In this document: in pieces, positions 61,487 to 64,000 of the stretch
Position numbering within the stretch: position 1 is the stretch's first letter
How the letters are laid out: each line of letters begins with the position of its first letter
Origin: Daphnia pulex
Lineage: Eukaryota; Arthropoda; Branchiopoda; Diplostraca; Daphniidae
NCBI RefSeq assembly: GCF_021134715.1
Contig: NC_060017.1
Coordinates: 4,588,001-4,652,000, forward strand
DNA length: 64,000 nt
Direction: 5' to 3'
The notes under the pieces: model-generated
The model's database searches: none
What the model was told of the DNA's origin: nothing
What the model saw: the letters and a program-made list of their open reading frames with translations, nothing else
Made by a program: the position numbers and the translations under genes

Positions 61487-63667
61487 ATGTTTTCCGCCTT
61501 AAAAAAGTTAGCTGCAGGAAACAATAAGAATGAAGCAAATGGAAAAACTCCAGCTGGAGGACAGCAAGCAATGCATGCATCTTTACAAAAGAAATTTGCC
61601 AAAGGAGTGCATTATAATAGTAAGATAGTGAATTTTTGTTTCCGTAATGACCTTGTCCTTAATTCAGACTATTTACAGTGAAGATAATTATACGAGGTGA
61701 CAGAAATGTAGGTAAATCTTGCCTATTCCACAGGCTTCAGGGAAAAGCTTTCATAGACAATTATGATCCAACTCAAGAAATACAGGCAAGTTTTTTTTTT
61801 CTTTTACAAATGGTTCCTTATTATCCATTTAAACATAAATGTTGGGGGATTTCTGAAAACCTATTTTAACATAGGTTGCCAGCATTCAGTGGAGCTACAA
61901 AGCAACAGATGACATAGTCAAAGTAGAAGTGTGGGATGTTGTTGACAAGGGCAAAAAGAAAAAACCTTTGGAAGGCTTGAAACTCAATACATTAACTCCT
62001 GCATCTCTTGCCGAAGAACCAGCATTAGATGCAGAGTTCCTTGATGTCTATAAAGGGACGCATGGAGTAATTATAATGCTAGATATTACCAAGCAATGGT
62101 GAGTGCACAGGTTGAAATATTATTGTAAGCCTTTAACTAATGTATTTCAAGGTCAATAGGACATTTGACTACGTTAAACGAGAACTTCCAAAGATTCCAA
62201 CAACCATTCCCGTTATGGTGCTTGCAAATCATCGAGATATGGGACACCATCGATGTGTCTCTGAAGACGACGTGAAATTTTTTATTGAAAGCTTAAATCG
62301 GTAAGAAAATAACTAAAGTTAACAATTTTTTTTGTATTTCTTTTCGAATACTTTTATTGAATCTAGGAGTAAAACTGATGCCCAAATTCGATTCGGCGAA
62401 AGCTCTATGAGAAACAGCTTTGGACTAAAGCTTCTTCATAAATTTTTCAACTTACCATTCCTAGCTTTGCAACGTGATTCTCTCCTTAAACAGTTGGAAA
62501 CAAATTTACAAGAAATGTCTCTAACTAATGAAGAACTTGATCTCTATTTAGAGACGGATGATGCTAGCTATGATAAGTAAATTATTATTAATTTTGTTTG
62601 TTTTTTTTCGAATTATTTGTATATTGTTTCTTTTTGTTGACAGATTTCTAGATCTACTTACTCAAAAACGACGGCAAACAGCTGATTCACTAAGCGCAGC
62701 TACAGCGTCAAATGCCGTACAAGCTCCTGCTCCTAACGCACCTATATCATCCGCACCCGCCGCAAAACCGCAAGCGGCGGTCAATCCAGTTCAAGCAACC
62801 ACATCTAAAGTAATGAAATCTTCCATAGACCAACCAAAACCTGCAACACAGACCGTGAATAGTAAGCCAAGCCTTAAAATCTTTTGACAAAAAAAAAAAT
62901 ATATACATAATATTATGTCCATTATAGCAGGCGATTCTACTAAAAAGGAGAACGAATTTTCCAGCGTCGAAGACTTTATTGTCGATGGGGACGACGGAGA
63001 GCAAGCCTTGGGTTTCCTTTCTTCCATCGACGAAATACCTAGTTCAACGGTAAAAGGGGTTTTAGTCGAGCAAGATTCAGACAGGTAAAAGAAACAAAAA
63101 TATGAATTGATCAAAATTTTATTTTAAATCGTAAAATGGGAATTTAGTGATGCTGAGAATGAAGGCAATCCCATGGTGATGGGTTTTCAAGATGAAATCG
63201 ATGATGAGGATTATCTTCGAGCATCTGAGTTTGGAAATCCTGTTACACAGATCTCAGATTCTTCTTCGGACGAAGAAGTACCAGTTCCACAGACCGATAA
63301 AAAAGAAGCAGCTGCTTATAAAGTGAATAAAACGGTTGAGGATATTACTATCGAGGACGACCTAGATGACTGGCTCAATGATGGGGCTGAAAAATTACCT
63401 TCATCAAAATTGAAAGTTTCTTCATCATCGAGTTCCCTGAAAAACAATGAATCTGTCAATCGAAAAGTTCCTGAACCAAAGACGGTAGACGTTTCGCTCG
63501 AAGAATTGTCCCTTGAAGTGACAGGCAAGAGTAAAAGAGTAAAAGAAAAAAAAAGCAAACGGAAATCCAAAAAATCATCAAAGGATGAAAGAACCTCAAG
63601 TAGTCCTGCTCCGGATTCCGATGTAGTTGAGGAATCCCGTCCTTATAACGAATACGAAGAACTCTAA
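61487..63667 (+). CDS. RABL6: Rab-like GTPase RABL6 (Parf)
   Basis: Eight exons (61487-61619, 61679-61785, 61875-62098, 62160-62300, 62367-62576, 62644-62861, 62931-63084, 63148-63667) encode 568 residues. The start MFSALKKL and [19 protein letters not shown] match RABL6. P-loop GDRNVGKS is at 51-58, followed by [19 protein letters not shown] and an NHRD in place of the NKxD motif, as in the human protein. The Pro/Ala-rich and acidic C-terminal half contains [10 protein letters not shown], a Lys-rich basic stretch and the family ending EYEEL. RABL6 is an atypical GTPase linked to ARF binding, nuclear-cytoplasmic shuttling and proliferation. One intron (61786-61874) is GC-AG. The seventh exon has a TAGCAG tandem acceptor, allowing a one-residue choice. 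Confidence 0.93.
61786..61874 (+). other. GC-AG intron in RABL6
   Basis: The donor reads CAG/GCAAGT and the acceptor ACATAG/GTT. Joining EIQ to VASIQWSY reproduces the RABL6 sequence exactly. No GT donor nearby keeps that sequence. Confidence 0.85.
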
Positions 63668-64000
63668 AAGATATTCATTTTTATTATTATTATCTAATCA
63701 TTTAGACCACAATATCGATTTGTTTACTTTTCTATTTTAAGTTAAGTGGTGTACAAGGTATAATGTGTTCTTAAGCTTTTCAAATGCAAAAATATGTTGA
63801 CAAAGGCCATCATTTATTTATTAGTTAAAAAAAGAAAAAAAAAGCATAATGAAGCCTTAAATAATTTTGGATAATTGCCGCTTAATAAATGTATGAGTTT
63901 TCTAACGCCGCTTAACTTTATTTTTATTTTATAACCGTTAAAGTTGGCTTATGTTATTTTATACAGAACTGGAAAGCAATAGAGAAGAAAAAACGGACGC
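63668..64000. other. RABL6 3' flank
   Basis: AT-rich; includes the likely 3'UTR, with AATAAA-type words (for example near 63884). No further gene is visible before the window ends. Confidence 0.6.

Overview
The window is nuclear DNA of an arthropod, most likely a branchiopod crustacean close to Daphnia. The evidence is short GT-AG introns (mostly 55-80 bp), TATA plus TCAGT-type initiators, many short-unit microsatellites, and a gene set that includes a KCBP-type C-terminal-motor kinesin and a secreted Tyr/Thr/Pro repeat protein. The genus is inferred from style and content; it was not searched. I rebuilt exon chains by hand, requiring splice-site agreement and reading-frame closure, and recovered 17 protein-coding genes.

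Layout. 1-17,401 holds no gene I can support: it is rich in CpG and microsatellites, has one promoter-like stretch near 600-960, and has two weak exon candidates. 17,402-21,435 carries TMEM134 (+) and an MEAK7/EAK-7-type TLDc gene (-), tail to tail. 22,785-30,994 is the most striking part. After a degenerate 17-nt repeat field comes a very large inverted repeat (arms about 3.7 kb, spacer about 330 bp). Each arm holds one copy of an intron-containing, Tyr-rich secreted repeat protein, and the two copies fire outward from a shared spacer. Their coding exons look identical, while 5'UTR, first intron and promoter-proximal DNA have diverged. A small TIR element and a decayed exon-like duplication lie in both arms.

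33,470-64,000 is gene-dense: KCBP-like kinesin-14 (+), ABHD17 depalmitoylase (-) with a 44-codon in-frame reading extension after a TGA, RPL36 (-) divergent from a HAX1-like gene (+), a Bcl-2 family gene (-) tail to tail with the HAX1-like gene, a 105-residue C2H2 zinc-finger protein (-), a divergent H3/H4 pair in which the replication-type H3 has both an intron and a perfect histone stem-loop, a carboxylesterase-fold protein lacking catalytic Ser and His (-), two tandem ACSF3-type malonyl-CoA synthetases (-), NELF-B (+), UBL5 (-) and RABL6 (+).

Functional grouping is loose. Apoptosis/mitochondria (Bcl-2, HAX1-like, ACSF3 pair), chromatin and transcription (H3, H4, NELF-B) and splicing (UBL5) sit as compact neighbours with short shared promoters and nearly touching 3' ends. 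No retrovirus, LTR element, Polinton, toxin fossil, CRISPR array or tRNA gene was seen.
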